Made by a program: the position numbers and the translations under genes. This document shows, piece by piece, positions 10,537-21,502 of a stretch of DNA of 64,000 bases; the first letter of the stretch is position 1; each line of letters starts with the position of its first letter. Below the pieces are notes generated by a model. It was not told the DNA's origin. It did not search any database and saw only the letters and a list, made by a program, of their open reading frames with translations. The stretch is from the NCBI RefSeq assembly GCF_018913965.1, contig NZ_JAHMHG010000002.1, positions 62,001 through 126,000 of the forward strand, given 5' to 3'. The stretch comes from Mycoplasma sp. CSL7491-lung (GTDB lineage Bacteria; Bacillota_I; Bacilli_A; Mycoplasmatales; Metamycoplasmataceae).

Positions 10537-10565
10537 TTTAATAAAATATATTTTATTAAATTATA
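10537..10565 (-). promoter_or_regulatory. gyrA promoter -10 box and adjoining 24-bp palindrome
   Basis: On the minus strand a TATAAT (plus-strand 10560-10565, in the context AATAATGTATAATTTAAT, also found before gdpP) is followed at once by a perfect 24-base palindrome at 10537-10560, covering the expected transcription start and the leader up to the Shine-Dalgarno AAAGGAG. Confidence 0.6.
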
Positions 10566-10623
10566 CATTATTTTGACATAAATTAAAAGCTAAACAACAA
10601 TATATACTGTACATTTTGAGAAA

Positions 10624-10651
10624 TAAAAAACACCTATTTAACTAGGTGTTT
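10624..10651 (-). terminator. Terminator after the lipoprotein gene
   Basis: Stem AAACACCTA/TAGGTGTTT (10628-10636 with 10643-10651), loop of 6, followed on the minus strand by a T run. Placed 5 bases beyond the stop of the gene at 10656-11237. Confidence 0.8.
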
Positions 10652-10655
10652 AAAT

Positions 10656-11237
10656 TTATAAATTTATAATTAATTTATATTGATTATCCGATACAGTTAC
10701 ATCTTTAGAACCACCGTTATGCTTAGTGTATTTGAATGCTATTGTAATCTTATTATCACTTTTGACATATTCTATTTTTGGTGCACTTTTCTTTACTCCT
10801 CTACTTTCAAAAGTAGGATTTATAGCATTAGATAGATTATATTTACCACCAATTGTTAATTCGCTAGCATCGAAAACATTCGCGTAACTATTTTCCTTTC
10901 AATTAGGTCTTTCTGTACCTTCAGGAGCAGATAATAGCGCCTTAGCTTTATAGTCATAAAACAAAACAGAATTAGAATTAATAGCATTAATTAAATTTTG
11001 TACTTGTGAACTTGAATATTCTTTTTCAAAATTTTGATTAAATATTTTTTTAACTTCAAAGTCTATTTCATTAATGTTTGCATTTGGATTATCGTTAGTT
11101 TGGTCTTTAGATACTTTATTTTTGGTTGGTTCTCCATTAGACATATCTTGTTTATTTGAACAAGAAATGACAGTAGCAAAAGTTGAAAATCCAACAATAG
11201 AACTAAAAACTTTTAAAAATATTTTTGTATTTTTCAT
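10656..11237 (-). CDS. Small predicted lipoprotein
   Basis: 193 residues. The N-terminus MKNTKIFLKVFSSIVG... reaches a lipobox ending TVISC at about residue 26, so signal peptidase II cleavage and a lipid-modified Cys are expected; the mature protein would be on the outer face of the membrane. After the Cys comes a Ser/Asn/Lys-rich linker and then a compact domain ending in a beta-rich tail (KITIAFKYTKHNGGSKDVTVSDNQYKLIINL region, hydrophobic/charged alternation). One TGA Trp (ERPNWKENSY). I do not recognise the domain. It is monocistronic with its own terminator, and diverges from the DUF2779 gene across about 130 bases. Confidence 0.8.
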
Positions 11238-11370
11238 TTAAACCTCTTTTTCTTTTATTACAATTCTTTACAAAAATATTATAACAAACCAAAAAATAAT
11301 TTTTTATTTTTTTAAAATATAAATAAAACTTATAATAATTTATATTAGTTTTTAATAAGGAGAATAAATA

Positions 11371-13728
11371 ATGAAAATTATAAATATATCTTGAAACATT
11401 TTTAAAAAAACATTCGGGTTAAATCCGGCCCTAATTTGAGAAAGAAAGGATTTGGTCAATTATATAAATAATATTTTTGACGAATCAAATTCAATAGATA
11501 ATTTTATTGAATTTGGGGAAGAAACTGATGAGAACGGAAATTTATTTGACTACTCAAAGTTTGAATACGAAGACAGTGTATTTCATGATTTTGGAGCTGT
11601 GTCAAAAGGTAATTTTGTAAATCAAAATGATTATATAAAAGTATTTAAAGATAATTATGATAGATATAATAACGATGCAATTAATTATTATTTAAAAAAA
11701 TATAATTTAAAAAAACCTAAGTACATAAGTACAAAAAATAGTATTGAAGTGAAAATAAATGAAACATTAAATGCTATTGCAGATCCCGAAATTGACGTTA
11801 TAATTAACGGAACTATCGGATATTCATTAATAGAAGGAGAAAATAATTTCTTATTCAATTTACCTTTTTTAATTTTTGATAAGAAAAACGATAAATTAGT
11901 TCTTTTAAGTTATACTAAAGCTAAATATGAACTATATTATAAGTTCTTTTTTGCAAATAATTTATTTATCAAAAATAATCTTATCATAAGAGATATGTCC
12001 ACCATTTTAATAAACCCATACACAAAATTAAATGGAAAAATTACAAAAAATAAAATTGAATTTTACGAATCTTTTGCTGCGTCACCTAATAAATCAATAT
12101 CTAAACCAACAGGAAAAAACCTTACAGATATGTTGAAAGAATTTTCGGAGGCTATAACAAAATCTGGTGATAACTTACTGTTCATAAATAATAAATATGA
12201 TAAAAATAATTCAGTGTATAGTTTTTTAAAAGCATCTAAAAATATGATATTTCCAGAAAATAATATTTCTTTGAATTTTAATGATTTACTTCTTTTTAAT
12301 TATTCAAAGAAAGATATAACTAGTTACAGAGAAGGACAAATTGTTATACCGTTTAAAAATGAAAAAAAATCAAATAATGATTCTGATTATGCGTTCACAA
12401 TTTTTAACTATGATTTTTATGAAAAAATAATTACTAAATCCTATTTTGATTTTAAAAATATTAATCTAGATGCAATAGTACATTTTTTACAATTTAATAA
12501 TAAAAATGATAAGAAAAACTTAGTAGAAAATTGACTTAACGGTAATTTAAATACATTTAACCATGAGATTAATAATATTTATTTTGATGATATGTTAGGA
12601 ATAGATAAAGAAGAAAAATATGCAATATTCAAATTCTTAACAAAAGATAAATTTGAAAGAATTTCTTTCAAATACTATAAAAATATTTCGAAAAATAATA
12701 TCAAAAGCATAATAGATGAGAATAAAAAATTCAATGAAACTGATAACTTTTTTACAATAGCTGCATTAAATAAAATTAAAAAATTACATAAAAAAGATGC
12801 CAAAATTTGTTGATATGATTATGAAGGTTTTGCAGAACTTTATCCACCTTTAAATAACATAGGACCTTACAATCAAATTGTTAATCAAGTATCCATAATA
12901 ATAACAAAAAACGGTAATGAGATAGATAAAAAGAATATTGTTTGCGATACCAAAAATTTAAAACTTATCGATTTAGTAAAAATGATAGATCAAATACATA
13001 GCGATGATTATGATTATTACGTAGTTTATAATAAAAGTTATGAAAACACTAGAAATAGAGAGATTAAAAAACTTGTTGAAAAAGCTTTCAAGGATAATGA
13101 TGTTGATTTTATCAATGAATTTAATAAAATCTACAAAGAAAAAAGCGAATTTGATAACAAGATAAATAAAATAAATAACAATACAATTGACTTACTAGAT
13201 TGCTTTGGACATTCAAAATTAAATAGTTATGAAATTAAGGATTATTTTACATTCTTAGAAAACGGAAATGACATTGAAATTAGTGATGATAAAAACGTTA
13301 ATCTTGAGAAAAATAATAAGATTTTAGAAAAAACAAGAATACATATAAAATTTTTAAATTACTTTTATTCAATAAAAGGAATTGAAAAATATATTAATAA
13401 AATGAATTTTGACCTTAGATCTAAAATAACACCTTATTCTGAACTAGTAATCCAAAAAGGAACTATGGCAATGGAAGTCGCTATTTTAAGACATGTTAAC
13501 GGAATAAGTGATAATGTATGGGAACAAAATGTAGTTCCGGAATTGAAAAGATATTGTGAAAACGATGTTCGAGCAATGATTATGGTATATGATTTTATAA
13601 TGTTTTTATTTAGAAAAAAATTTCCAGAAATAGAAGAATATGAGTATAAATTAGAAGACGTTGAAAACGAACAAAAAAATTACACATATTCTTCTGGTAA
13701 GATAACTTACAATATCAAGAACGATTAA
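11371..13728 (+). CDS. DUF2779-family protein (RecB-like nuclease-type N half, DEDD exonuclease-like C half)
   Basis: 785 residues starting MKIINISWNIFKKTFGLNP after AAGGAGAATAAATA. The C-terminal half matches the DUF2779 pattern: ICWYDYEGF near residue 480 (an acidic pair as in the first exonuclease motif), then NQIVNQVSIIIT, a middle LLDCFGHSKL and a final RYCENDVRAMIMVYDFI near residue 727 (last motif). The N-terminal half, by position, corresponds to the Cas4/RecB-like PD-(D/E)xK nuclease fold of this family, with NAIADPEIDVIING and DKKNDKLVLLSYTKAKY; the expected E-x-K is not obvious in the latter. Mollicutes often carry one such gene; a DNA-processing role is assumed, not shown. Four or more TGA Trp codons. 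It has its own promoter region and precedes pgi. Confidence 0.75.
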
Positions 13729-13795
13729 AAAACAATATTATTTTTTGTGAAATTATAATATAATTTTAATAATTTAAATTATTAAAGGAGAATTA

Positions 13796-15094
13796 ATGAA
13801 ATATTTAAAAATCAATTTAGAAAAAACATCTCAACATTTAGATAAAAAAATGATTGATTCACTACAAGATAATGTCACTAAAATTCATAATGATGTTTTA
13901 AATAAAAACGTTGCTGAAAAAGATTGACTTGGATGATATGATCTACCCGAAAATTATAATAAAGAAGAATTTTCAAAAATGGAACAAAAAGCTAACGAAT
14001 GACACAAAAATGGAGTTGAAGTTGTTGTTGTAATCGGTATTGGTGGTTCTTATTTAGGTGCAAAATCTGGTTATGATTTTATTTATGGTCCTTACTCAAT
14101 GAAAAAACCAAAAATGGAATTATTATTTGCTGGAAATGACATTTCAGCTGAAACATTAGTAGCAAAATTGAATTATGTAAAAAATAAAAAATTTGCAATT
14201 AATGTTATTTCCAAATCAGGAACAACACTTGAACCTTCAATAGCTTTTAGGGAATTTAGAAAAATTTTAGAAGAAAAAGAAGGAGAAAATTCTAAAGATT
14301 TAATTGTTGCAACAACGGATAAATCAAAAGGTGTTTTATTCGAATTAGCAAGTGAAAAAGGATACACAAAATTTATAGTACCCGATGATATCGGTGGTAG
14401 ATTTTCAGTTTTAACTGCTGTCGGTTTATTCCCATTTTTATGTGCTGGAATTGATGCTAAAAAAATATTAGATGGAGCAAACGAAACAAACAAAGAGTTA
14501 AGTTCGCATAAAATTAGTGAAAATGAAGCTTATCAATATGCCGTCGCTAGATTTTTATTACATACAAAAAATAACTTTACTATTGAAATGATGGTTTCAT
14601 ACGAACCAAAAATGCAATATTTTATGGAATGATGAAAACAATTATACGGAGAGTCAGAAGGTAAAGACGGAAAAGGAATATGACCTACAAGTTCTATTTT
14701 CTCCACAGACCTACACTCTTTAGGTCAAATGATTCAAGATGGTAATAAAATATTATTTGAAACAGTTTTAACACTTAAAAATCCACAAGATAATATAGAA
14801 TTCACTACAGACGAAGTAGATTATGATAAGCTAGGATATTTAGATAAAAACAACTTGCATTCTATTAACAATACAGCTTTTGAAGCTACTTCACAAGCTC
14901 ATTATGAAGTTGGTAAAATACCAGTTATTCATATGTTATTTAATAAATTTGATGAATCTACTTTAGGTGCTCTTTTCATCTTCTTTGAAAGATCATTAAC
15001 AATGAGTGCATACTTGCTTGGAGTAAATCCATTTAATCAACCTGGTGTCGAAGTTTATAAAAAGAATATGTTTAGCATGCTAGGTAAAAAATAA
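13796..15094 (+). CDS. pgi: Glucose-6-phosphate isomerase
   Basis: 432 residues, the usual size of Firmicute/mollicute Pgi. Motifs: VVVIGIGGSYLGAKSGYD (sugar-phosphate binding), VISKSGTTLEPSIAFR, DDIGGRFSVLTAVGLFP with the family signature, and EVGKIPVIHMLF / NPFNQPGVEVYKKNMF at the end carrying the catalytic Lys region. It interconverts glucose-6-phosphate and fructose-6-phosphate, linking PtsG-imported glucose to glycolysis. The ATG follows AAAGGAGAATTA; TATAAT-like sequence lies near 13755. At least seven TGA Trp codons are used (for example KDWLGWYDLPENY). It ends at a bidirectional terminator. Confidence 0.96.
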
Positions 15095-15097
15095 ATA

Positions 15098-15138
15098 AAA
15101 AAATAGACTTTTAACTTATGTTAAAATGTCTATTTTTT
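15098..15138. terminator. Bidirectional terminator, pgi / CNNM gene
   Basis: AAAAAATAGAC(T)TTTAAC pairs with GTTAAAATGTCTATTTTTT around a TTAT loop; T runs on both strands. It closes pgi (plus) and overlaps the last codon of the convergent gene at 15137-16381. Confidence 0.8.
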
Positions 15139-16381
15139 ATAATTTTGTTACTTCAACAGTCGATATTTTTTTCTTTTCTTTGCTAATTTCAATGATTTTA
15201 AATGCTACTTTATCATTTAAAACATATCTAGCATTTTTGTAAAGTCTCGTTTTAGAAGTTTTTAATAGTATAAAATCTCTTAAAGTTAAATCGTGTTCAC
15301 TATCTTCTAGTAATGAAGAATCTATTTCAATTTGTTTGAATAAATCTCACATTATCACATCACTTTGTACTCTAGATTTTTCTAATGAAATTTCATAAAT
15401 TTGTTCATCATCATCATATTCGTCATATATTTCTCCGACAATTTCTTCAACAATATCTTCGATGGTTATAATTCCTAAAACATCTGTGCTACTATTATTT
15501 TCAACCACAAAAGCCATCTGTGCTTGCGCGCTTCTCATTTTTTCTAAAGCACTTGATAATATCGAATTTGATGAAATTTGCGGAACTTGTTTAACGTATT
15601 TTAATAATTGACCTTTTTTAAGTAAAAAAATATCTTTTAATAGTACTATTCCTATCATTTTTTTATCTTTTTCAATAGGTATTCTTGAATAATTTGTTTC
15701 TGCAAAAACCTTGAGAGCATCCGCTATACTAGTTTTATAATTTAAATATGTTACATCTTTCATTCTAATGTAGTGCGAAGATACTTTTGTAGAATCTAAA
15801 TCAAGTGCATTTTGAGCTAATAAACTTTCTCCTGTTTGTAATACACCCTCATTTTGAGCTATATTAATTATATTCTTTAAATCTTCTTCTGAATGCGTAA
15901 CATAAACTTTTTTAGACAATTTGCTAATTGGTCATGTTAAAACTCAAAAAAATCAATAATTAACATCAATTCACCAACTTCACATTTTTAAAAACTTTTT
16001 AGGATTTGTCTTTGCTAATAATTTAGGAGTAATTTCTCCAAAAATAACTAAAAGAGGGGTTACTAACGCCGTTGAAATTATAGTTGTTAAAAACGAAGCA
16101 TTTGTATAGTTTTCAAACACCTTACCTAATAATAATGCAGTCATAGTCGCAGATAAGACATTGACTATATTGTTCGCAATCAATATTGTTGTTAAAATTC
16201 TATTGTATCTATTACTATGTTTTTCTATTATTTTAGAAAATTTTTCTTTATTTTCAACCATTTCATATATTTTAGCTTTTGTTAAAGTTGAATAAGCAGT
16301 TTCGCAACCACTATATACGCCACTTAAAAAAAATAAAGCTAGCAGTATTGGTATAAAAATATAATAATAATAACTATCCAT
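15137..16381 (-). CDS. CNNM (DUF21) - CBS-pair membrane protein, CorC/hemolysin-C type
   Basis: 414 residues. The N-terminal DUF21/CNNM domain has four hydrophobic segments (IFIPILLALFFLSGVYSGCETAYST, then ILIANNIVNVLSATMTALLL and ALVTPLLVIFGEITPKLLA; the last is the conserved FGExxPK). A CBS pair follows (YSRIPIEKDKKMIGIVLLKDIF and AQMAFVVENNSSTDVLGIITIEDIVEEIVGEI), then the short transporter-associated CorC_HlyC domain. Proteins of this type bind Mg-ATP through the CBS pair and are linked to Mg2+ efflux; a hemolysin role is only a historical label. The ATG at 16381 is used because a TAG lies in frame just upstream. A 19-codon reading frame with a strong Shine-Dalgarno overlaps this start. 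Last gene of the gdpP operon. Confidence 0.88.
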
Positions 16382-16433
16382 GAGCAATACCTACTTTAAT
16401 ATTACTTTTAAATCATCAATAATAAGAATCCAT
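16374..16433 (-). CDS. Possible 19-residue upstream reading frame coupled to the CNNM gene
   Basis: ATG at 16433 is preceded by AAAGGAG at good spacing and reads MDSYYWWFKSNIKVGIAHG, ending in a TAG that overlaps the ATG of the CNNM gene (ATGGATAG arrangement). The CNNM ATG itself has no good Shine-Dalgarno, so ribosomes ending here may restart there. The first five residues equal those of CNNM (MDSYY). Confidence 0.4.
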
Positions 16434-16449
16434 TATTCCGCTTCTCCTT

Positions 16450-17904
16450 TTAATAATTATCTTCTTGAATTTCTTGAAATAACACAATATTTCCTTCAAA
16501 ATATACATTAGAAATACCGGGTTGTCCATTTCTATTTTTAGCGATGGTTAAATCTATTTTTATAGGGTTATTTCTATCTTCAGTATTTGTTTTTTCTTGT
16601 AAAAATTTATTCGATCTATTTAAAAATATAACGATATCTGCATCTTGTTCAATTGAACCAGATTCTCTTAAATCGTGTAGTTGTGGTCTTTTATCTTCAC
16701 GTTGTTCGACAGTTCTTGAAAGTTGTGAAAGTGCTAAAATTGGTATTTCTAGTTCTAAAGCAAGCGTTTTTAGTGTTCTTGATATTATAGAAACTTCATT
16801 TTGTCTATTTCCGTTAGACAAATTTCCGCCACTTAAAAGTTGTAAGTAATCAACAACAACAAAATCTAATTTAGTTGGTAATTCTTTTGATAAATATTTA
16901 ATTTTTCAAATAATATCTGATATTTTGCTAGAAGGCGAATCATCAAAATATAGTCTATCTAAAGCATTATTGTTGAAAGATTCTTTTAATACATCAATTT
17001 CTTGAGGTGATAATTGCTTTGGGTCTGATATTTTGCGCATTGGTGTTCTAGAATTTGCTGAATAATATCTTATCACCAATTCATTTACTGGCATTTCTAG
17101 AGATATGAAAGCACAATTACGCTTTGGATTTTTTAAAATATTACTTACAATGTTTAATGCTAAAGCAGTCTTCCCAACACCAGGACGAGCAGCTAAAACA
17201 ATTAATTGACCACCTTTAAAACCATTTGTAAATTTATCGATTCCATGATATCCTGTAAAAATTCTATCATCATTATAGGAACCATCACTTTCCATAATTT
17301 TTTGCATTTGCTCTTCATAATTTTTCGTAGCTTCTGAAAGAGAAATAAAACTACTATTATCAACGGTGTCGACCTTATTATTAATGACAAATTTTTCGAA
17401 GTCTTCTACACAATCTTGGAACTTAACATCAGTTTTATTTTTCATAGAATTTATAGTGTCACTATAAAAAACTTCCAATAGTCTTAACTTGTGTAAATCG
17501 ATTAATTTTTGAATATAATTTAAAAAATTATTTTCATTAACTATTAATGTTGATAAATCGTTAAGTAGTCCTTGATCTACTAAGGGAAATCTTTTTGCTA
17601 ATCCATCATTAGATGCTAAGAAATTACTTAAATCAGTAAAAGAATAAGATACTATAGAACCCTCGTTAGAATCTCTTTTCAATTTTATAAATTCAAAAAC
17701 TTGTCTATTATCTGCATAAAAGAAAACATCAGAATTTAAATACTCTACACCCATTGTTTGTTTATCTTCAACTGATATCATGACTGCCAACACACTTCTC
17801 TCAATATTATAATCATGAAAAAGCGTATTTGTTAAAAACTTTGAAGATAATTTTTCGAAATTAGAATATTTTAAAGTTTTGTTAAATTTATTATTTGTGT
17901 ACAT
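16450..17904 (-). CDS. dnaB: Replicative DNA helicase DnaB
   Basis: 484 residues. The N-terminal domain (IERSVLAVMI... ADNRQVFEFI) binds primase; the RecA-like motor has Walker A ARPGVGKTAL at about 239-248, Walker B DFVVVDYLQLLSGG, the ALSQLSRTVEQREDKRPQLHDLRESGSIEQD motif block and the arginine-finger region. DnaB unwinds DNA at the replication fork as a hexamer. The start overlaps the end of rplI by 14 bases; rplI-dnaB order is widely conserved. Two TGA Trp codons join apparent fragments. The N-terminus has an unusual 30-residue basic lead before the first family helix. No intein is visible. Confidence 0.95.
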
Positions 17905-18349
17905 TTATTTTTATTTCAATTCTAATTTTGGCAACTATATCTTTATATAAGATAGCTTCGACATCATGTTTTCCTTCAGAAATTAAATGAATTTTTTGAA
18001 AAGCATGTTTAGGAACATTAAAACCGAGTTTTGAAATTTCTTTTTCGACATCTTTAGTAGAAATAGAACCATGAACATTTAAGTTCTTATTTCCGTCAAT
18101 ATTTGCGCTTAATTCAAATTTTAAAACTAAATCTTCTAGTTTATTTTTTAACTCATGAGCTTCTTGTCTTGTTTGGTGTTCATCTGATACTAATTTATTT
18201 AATTTTCTTTGTAATTCAGCATAATTTTTCTCGTTATACGGAACACCAATTTTATTTCTAACTAAATAATTAGTACCATAACCTGGAGATACATCAATAA
18301 TTGTGTTAGCTTTTCCGTCTTTTGAATCTTTAATTAAAATTATTTTCAT
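17891..18349 (-). CDS. rplI: 50S ribosomal protein L9
   Basis: 152 residues with the L9 N-terminal signature MKIILIKDSKDGKANTIIDVSPGYGTNYLVRNKIG (G-x2-G-x4-V-x-V-x2-GYxxNFL), a long connecting helix, and the C-terminal RNA-binding domain (GSISTKDVEKEISKLGF...). It binds 23S rRNA near the L1 stalk. The gene lies 2 bases after gdpP and overlaps dnaB by 14 bases, forming a tight gdpP-rplI-dnaB operon as in Bacillus. Confidence 0.95.
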   Translation of the reverse strand: MKIILIKDSKDGKANTIIDVSPGYGTNYLVRNKIGVPYNEKNYAELQRKLNKLVSDEHQTRQEAHELKNKLEDLVLKFELSANIDGNKNLNVHGSISTKDVEKEISKLGFNVPKHAFQKIHLISEGKHDVEAILYKDIVAKIRIEIKINVHK

Positions 18350-18351
18350 TT

Positions 18352-20340
18352 TTATCCTTCCTTATTTCCATTTTGGGAAATTGCTTGTTTAATATTATCA
18401 ATAAATACTTCTAATTGCTCATCACTTTCTGCGGCTGCTACACTAAAATGACCGCCACCACCAACAGCCTCACAAATTATTTGAACATTTGTATTTATCC
18501 CACGTGCACTAAGTTTGTATTTTTTAGTGCCTTTTAATTTTGCTACAACAAAAGAAGCGACACGACCTTTAATTTTTAAAACTTCGTTTGCTGCTATAGA
18601 AATAACATCATTAGTTACTTCAATATCAGAATAAGCTAAGTAAAAACCTTCTTTTATTTCAGTTATATTTGATAGCATTGATTCAATTACTTTTTCAGTT
18701 TTTTCATCTATTTTTAATAAATCTCTACTAATAACTGGATTAGCTCCTTTTAAACCTAACCAAGCCGCGGCCTCAAATGCTCTTGGAGTAGCTGATTTTG
18801 AGAAATTATTTGTATCTAAATATATACCATTTAATAACATTTGAGCCCCATTTGTGTCTAAAATATTTTTATATGATAAAAACATTAATATTTCGGTTAC
18901 TATTTCAGAAGCACTCGAAGAACTTGTATCAATAAAAATGTTAGTTTTTAAGGCATAATCAACTTGTTTTGCAACTCTATGATGATCAAAAATAAAAATA
19001 TTTTCACGTTTAGTATTTACAAGTAAATTAGGATTGTCTGTTCTTAATGGGTCAGAATTATCAACTAAAACAATTAATGCATCAACAGAACTATATTCTA
19101 AAGCTTGTTTTCTATTTATTAATATTTGATTTTTATTAAATCAAGGGTTTGATTCTAGCCAATTTTCTACAGTACTGTCGTACGTTTCACTACATATATA
19201 TGATTTTTTACCAAATTTTTTAGCAATCAAATGTATTGCATAAGCAGAGCCAAGAGCATCTAAATCTGCTAACCTATGACCATAAATGATAACATTCTTT
19301 ATTTTTGTATCTTCTAGTTTTTTTGAAAAATAACTAGAAACTTCTCTAATTTTTGTTCTATTATTATCCGGAAGTATTTCATTATTAGAACCATAATATT
19401 TATGTGGCATAAAATTTGAAAATATTGCAACTTGATCCCCTCCACGCGATTGAGCTTGAACTAAAGCTTTTTTCGCTTGTTCTAATTTTTCATTTAAAGA
19501 ATTTCAACCATGAGCAACACCAATACTTAATGATAGCTTATTAATATTAATTTCTTCTCTCGAAATATCTTCTTGTATATTCATAAACGGATCAAAATTA
19601 TTTTCAATCAATTCCTTTAGAGTTAATTCATTTGTAAAAATAAGAAATTTACCATTAGTATATTGTCTATAAATAATATTATATTTTTTAACACATTCGT
19701 TTATTATATTAATTACTATAGAATTAATTTTAAATAATTGTTCTTCAGAAAGAATTGATTGATATAAACTATAATTATCAATTTCCAATTCTGCAATAAC
19801 GGGCTTTTGCTCTCAAATTTCATTCTTATAAATTGATTCTGCAGTTATATCTCTTATCACAACAACATTATTTAAAGGTCAAAATTGAACTTCATAATCA
19901 TTGTTCTCATTACTAATAATAAAATTATTAGCATCAAAATTTAAATCCTTATATTTTGGGTTTATTTCTTTAAAAAAATCAAAAATATTTCTGCCAATAA
20001 AATCTTTTTTAAATTTAGTTCTTATGTATTTTGTCGTATATAAAATTTTTTTATCAACATCATAAATAATTAAACCAATAGAATTAGAATCCATTATATC
20101 TTCTACAAATCCATTAAATGATTTTTTAATTATTTCTCTACTTTTAGCAAAATACAAAATAGTTTGATTTATAGAATATGATGTTAAAATCAATCAAACA
20201 ACAACCGACAATTCAATTATTAATCAATGTGTATGTATATTTACATTTTTAACATAGATTATAGAGATGGAAATTATCAATATTAAAACTAAAAGAATAG
20301 ATAAAAACGCAAATGCAAAGTATTTTTTTTTAGTATTCAT
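18352..20340 (-). CDS. gdpP: GdpP-type cyclic-di-AMP phosphodiesterase (TM-PAS-GGDEF-DHH/DHHA1)
   Basis: 662 residues. Two N-terminal membrane segments (about 7-30 and 40-56), a PAS-like domain (GLIIYDVDKKILYTTKYIR...), a degenerate GGDEF domain lacking the GGDEF motif and ending at the family-typical QSRGGDQVAIF, then the catalytic part: HRLADLDALG (His355, Asp359, Asp361), VDNSD, DHH at 452-454 and the DHHA1 glycine motif GGGGH at 627-631. The enzyme hydrolyses c-di-AMP, which governs potassium and osmotic balance. Four TGA Trp codons would split it into pieces in standard code. The ATG follows GAAAGGAATTG. Codons 4-6 are a run of nine A, a possible slippage site. Confidence 0.92.
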
Positions 20341-20373
20341 CAATTCCTTTCAAAAACAATAATCTTTAATTAA

Positions 20374-20379
20374 ATTATA
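20374..20379 (-). promoter_or_regulatory. gdpP operon promoter -10 box
   Basis: Minus-strand TATAAT within AATAATGTATAATTTAAT, the same context as the gyrA promoter, about 35 bases upstream of the gdpP ATG. It would drive gdpP-rplI-dnaB-CNNM. Confidence 0.6.
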
Positions 20380-20412
20380 CATTATTTACATTCTTATTTA
20401 TACTTAAATAAC

Positions 20413-20441
20413 AAAAAGGGCGAATCGTTATTTGTCGCCCT
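20413..20441 (-). terminator. Terminator of the glyS-ZIP operon
   Basis: GGGCGA (20418-20423) pairs with TCGCCC (20435-20440) with further weaker pairing inside, followed on the minus strand by a T run. It lies 7 bases beyond the ZIP transporter stop. Confidence 0.8.
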
Positions 20442-20447
20442 ATTTAA

Positions 20448-21497
20448 TTAATGACTGTGTGAATGGAATGATAAAACAAAAATTGCAAATAATATTCCAA
20501 TAAACATCATTAATATAACAAAAAAATATTTTCTTTTATTAAGAATTCAATGATAGAATTCAGGTAAAAACTCAACTAAAGAAGTGAAAATAAATATAGT
20601 ACCAATTGTTGAATAAATTAAAGAATTTATGTATTTTTCATTGCCTATATTAACAAAAACACCAATGATCATAAAAGGTAAGAAAAGTGATAATCCTAAA
20701 AACGAAATCATTAGTGATTTAAGAGGAGAAAACCCTGATTCACGTAATCTAACATAAAAAATTAACTCTTCGGGTATTAAATGTAATATTAAAGAAAAAA
20801 GATACGCAGCAGTTAAAGTTGTAACTCCACCATCCGACAATTGCATTTCTGCATAATATCCCGAAAGTATATTTTGAGACAAGCTATACCCGATTAGTAA
20901 ACCTTCAGGTATTCTATGTGTTAATAGGAGTAGTAAAGCAATTATTTTTAACTTTTTTTCTACTTTTTCAACAAAAATTGTATCTTCAACCAAATTTATT
21001 CTATCGTCTTTGTTTGACATAAATTCTTCGTGGGAATGATGATGTATCTCTCCGTCGGAATGATTATGTTCGTGAATAAAAACACTTAATTTTTTGGATT
21101 TCATCAATTTTTGGTTAAGTTTGTATGAGATAACAAATTTAATTACTATTGCAATTATAAGGCCCAAAAGCGAACCACCACCAACTAAAAATATATTATA
21201 TAAATACGTTTTATTCGTTGAAAAATTATTATTAAAAGCATATAAAGAAGACTGCTCTATTGATTCTCGTAAAAAACCAAAAGTCGCAAGTATAATAAAA
21301 AAACCTGTTGAAAAAGCATATAAATAAACTTTTATATTGCTATTTAAAAGTTTCTTTGCAAAAGGTAAAGTTATCGATAAAATTGTCGGTATAGAAAGTA
21401 ATATTAGTAAAAAAATTAAAACTAATATTATTTTGGAAGCGCTATCATTTTGAATCCCGCTATTAATTCCTTTATAAATTTCGTAAATTCAATTCAT
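20448..21497 (-). CDS. ZIP-family metal transporter
   Basis: 349 residues with about eight membrane segments. TM4 and TM5 carry the ZIP metal site: LLLTHRIPEGLLIGYSLS (consensus HNIPEG) and LILHLIPEELIFYVRL (HxxPE). A cytoplasmic loop before TM4 is His-rich (VFIHEHNHSDGEIHHHSHEEF), as expected for zinc or another divalent metal, and the protein ends FHSHSH. It probably imports Zn2+, Fe2+ or Mn2+; the ion is not determined by sequence. The ATG at 21497 comes 5 bases after the yebC stop with AGGAG inside the end of yebC, so it is the last gene of the long glyS operon. At least two TGA Trp codons. Confidence 0.88.
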
Positions 21498-21502
21498 TAA
21501 AT

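Noticed and set aside
18352..20340. Apparent chain of broken fragments (pseudogene) in the DHH-protein region
   Set aside because: All interruptions are TGA codons at plausible Trp positions; under code 4 the frame is continuous and every domain motif is intact (GdpP). The same applies to secA, rpoD, glyS, ptsG and others.
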